A stretch of 8,337 nucleotides of DNA from a bacterium (lineage in GTDB: Bacteria; Myxococcota_A; Bradymonadia; UBA7976; UBA1532). The DNA is taken from contig JAUHVS010000224.1 in assembly GCA_030424955.1 (NCBI GenBank), forward strand, positions 1-8,337, in the 5' to 3' direction. This document shows, piece by piece, positions 7,595-8,337 of this stretch. Each line of letters begins with the position of its first letter. Position 1 is the first letter of the stretch. The notes under the pieces are model-generated. The model did no database searches and was not told the origin of the DNA. It was given only the letters and a program-made list of their open reading frames with translations. The position numbers and the translations under genes were made by a program.

Positions 7595-8337
7595 TTACTG
7601 CAGGAAGTTGGCCGCGCCACCTTGGGGCTGGCCGTCCGCATCGAGCCAGGAGTCGAGCACCCGGCCGCCGTTCGGATCGGCCAGCTTCTGCAGGGTCTGC
7701 ACGCCCAGAGGGCCAGCCATCTGGGGGTTGGTGGACCCCGCCCGCAGGACCGAGCCGTTCACGCCGTGCATGGGGTGGGCGCTGCCCGCGTTGGGGATCC
7801 CGTTGGCCTCGACGATGCGGTCGAGGTCGTAGACGGCGTTGCCCGGGTCGAAGATGTCGGCCGGCGCGTTGCCCCCGCAGTTCTGGCGGTTGGCGTTGTT
7901 ATCCAACGGGTTCACCGGGCAGCCGTTCGCGTCGAACAAGAACAGGCCGCTGCCCAGCCCCGCGGTCATGTGCACGAAGATCGGCGAGTTCAGCTGGTTG
8001 CCGGTGTTCTGGCCGATGTGCTGCGCGAGCAAGTTGAAGTCCAGGTTCGCGAAGTCATTGTTCTGGTAGGCGGTGCGGAAGGCGTCGTACTCGGCGCCGA
8101 AGTTGTTCAGCTGGTCGTCGTTGAGGTGGCACGACACGCAGTAGCGCACGCCCTCGTTGCTCGCGTTCACCCGGCCGCGGATGCTGTGAGGGGCCATCTG
8201 GTTCATCTGCAGGGCAGGGAACGCGTTCCGGCCACCGTTGGCGGGGTTGTTGCCCTCGCCGAGTCGATCGGAGAACGCGAAGACGTCCGACGTATCACCG
8301 TTGAAGTCGACGAAGCGCCAGAAGACCTTCTCAGCGG
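7595..8337 (-). CDS. c-type cytochrome, C-terminal part (5' end outside window)
   Basis: The frame is open from the right edge to TAA at 7597-7595, giving 246 visible residues; the true start lies outside. The fragment begins AEKVFWRFVDFNG. An internal Met at 8206 is not a credible start, since conserved-looking sequence continues upstream. One heme-c motif, CVSCH, is at visible residues 66-70; Cys139 and Cys153 are the only other cysteines. Several His residues (such as His50, His106, His122, His187 and His190) and Met residues could be the second heme ligand. Asn is unusually frequent (32 of 246, about 13 percent). The protein is presumably exported, because heme c is attached outside the cytoplasm. 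It precedes the cytochrome lipoprotein by 67 bases in the same direction, so the two are probably cotranscribed. I do not recognise the family; missing N-terminal sequence may hold more hemes. Confidence 0.7.
   Translation of the reverse strand, partial: AEKVFWRFVDFNGDTSDVFAFSDRLGEGNNPANGGRNAFPALQMNQMAPHSIRGRVNASNEGVRYCVSCHLNDDQLNNFGAEYDAFRTAYQNNDFANLDFNLLAQHIGQNTGNQLNSPIFVHMTAGLGSGLFLFDANGCPVNPLDNNANRQNCGGNAPADIFDPGNAVYDLDRIVEANGIPNAGSAHPMHGVNGSVLRAGSTNPQMAGPLGVQTLQKLADPNGGRVLDSWLDADGQPQGGAANFLQ

Noticed and set aside
7528..7641. N-terminal extension of the cytochrome lipoprotein to 7641
   Set aside because: It would overlap the upstream cytochrome gene, would bury the lipoprotein signal peptide inside the protein and lacks a ribosome binding site; the ATG at 7527 has GGAGGA and a signal peptide.

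Overview
This is a strongly GC-rich bacterial chromosome segment in which every convincing gene lies on the minus strand, so the genes are described right to left. Two lipoproteins, one with a long Gly/Ser/Ala linker just after the lipidated cysteine and one with two cytochrome-c-like modules, together with a complete SucA-type 2-oxoglutarate dehydrogenase operon, suggest a Myxococcota-like (delta-proteobacterial) aerobe. That placement is an inference from protein style; there is no rRNA or other marker gene here.

Right part (8337 to about 6497): a c-type cytochrome gene cut off at its 5' end by the window edge (one CXXCH motif, very Asn-rich) is followed after 67 bases by a 339-residue lipoprotein with a CXXCH module and a second module carrying an unusual CX4CH motif. 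The two probably form the end of an operon for an extracytoplasmic redox function. The unit closes at a strong intrinsic terminator whose hairpin contains the stop codon of the second gene. I recognise neither protein as a named system.

Middle (6381 to about 5777): a monocistronic small lipoprotein of 125 residues, more than one third alanine, with a long amphipathic-helix (LEA-like or apolipoprotein-like) body. About 180 bases of gene-free, hairpin-rich 3' region follow, ending at a textbook intrinsic terminator.

Left part (5748 to 222): the 2-oxoglutarate dehydrogenase complex operon odhA(sucA)-odhB(sucB)-lpd, encoding E1, E2 and E3 in that order. A plausible sigma-70 promoter lies between the preceding terminator and odhA. 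The odhB ribosome binding site is strong, and odhB and lpd are one base apart, with the lpd ribosome binding site inside the last odhB codons, so they are probably translationally coupled. Together the three products oxidise 2-oxoglutarate to succinyl-CoA, passing electrons to NAD+. A GC-rich hairpin follows lpd, and a reading frame open to the left edge may be the start of the next gene.

The core of the window is conserved central metabolism. The less ordinary material is the cytochrome lipoprotein pair, the helical lipoprotein and its long 3' region.
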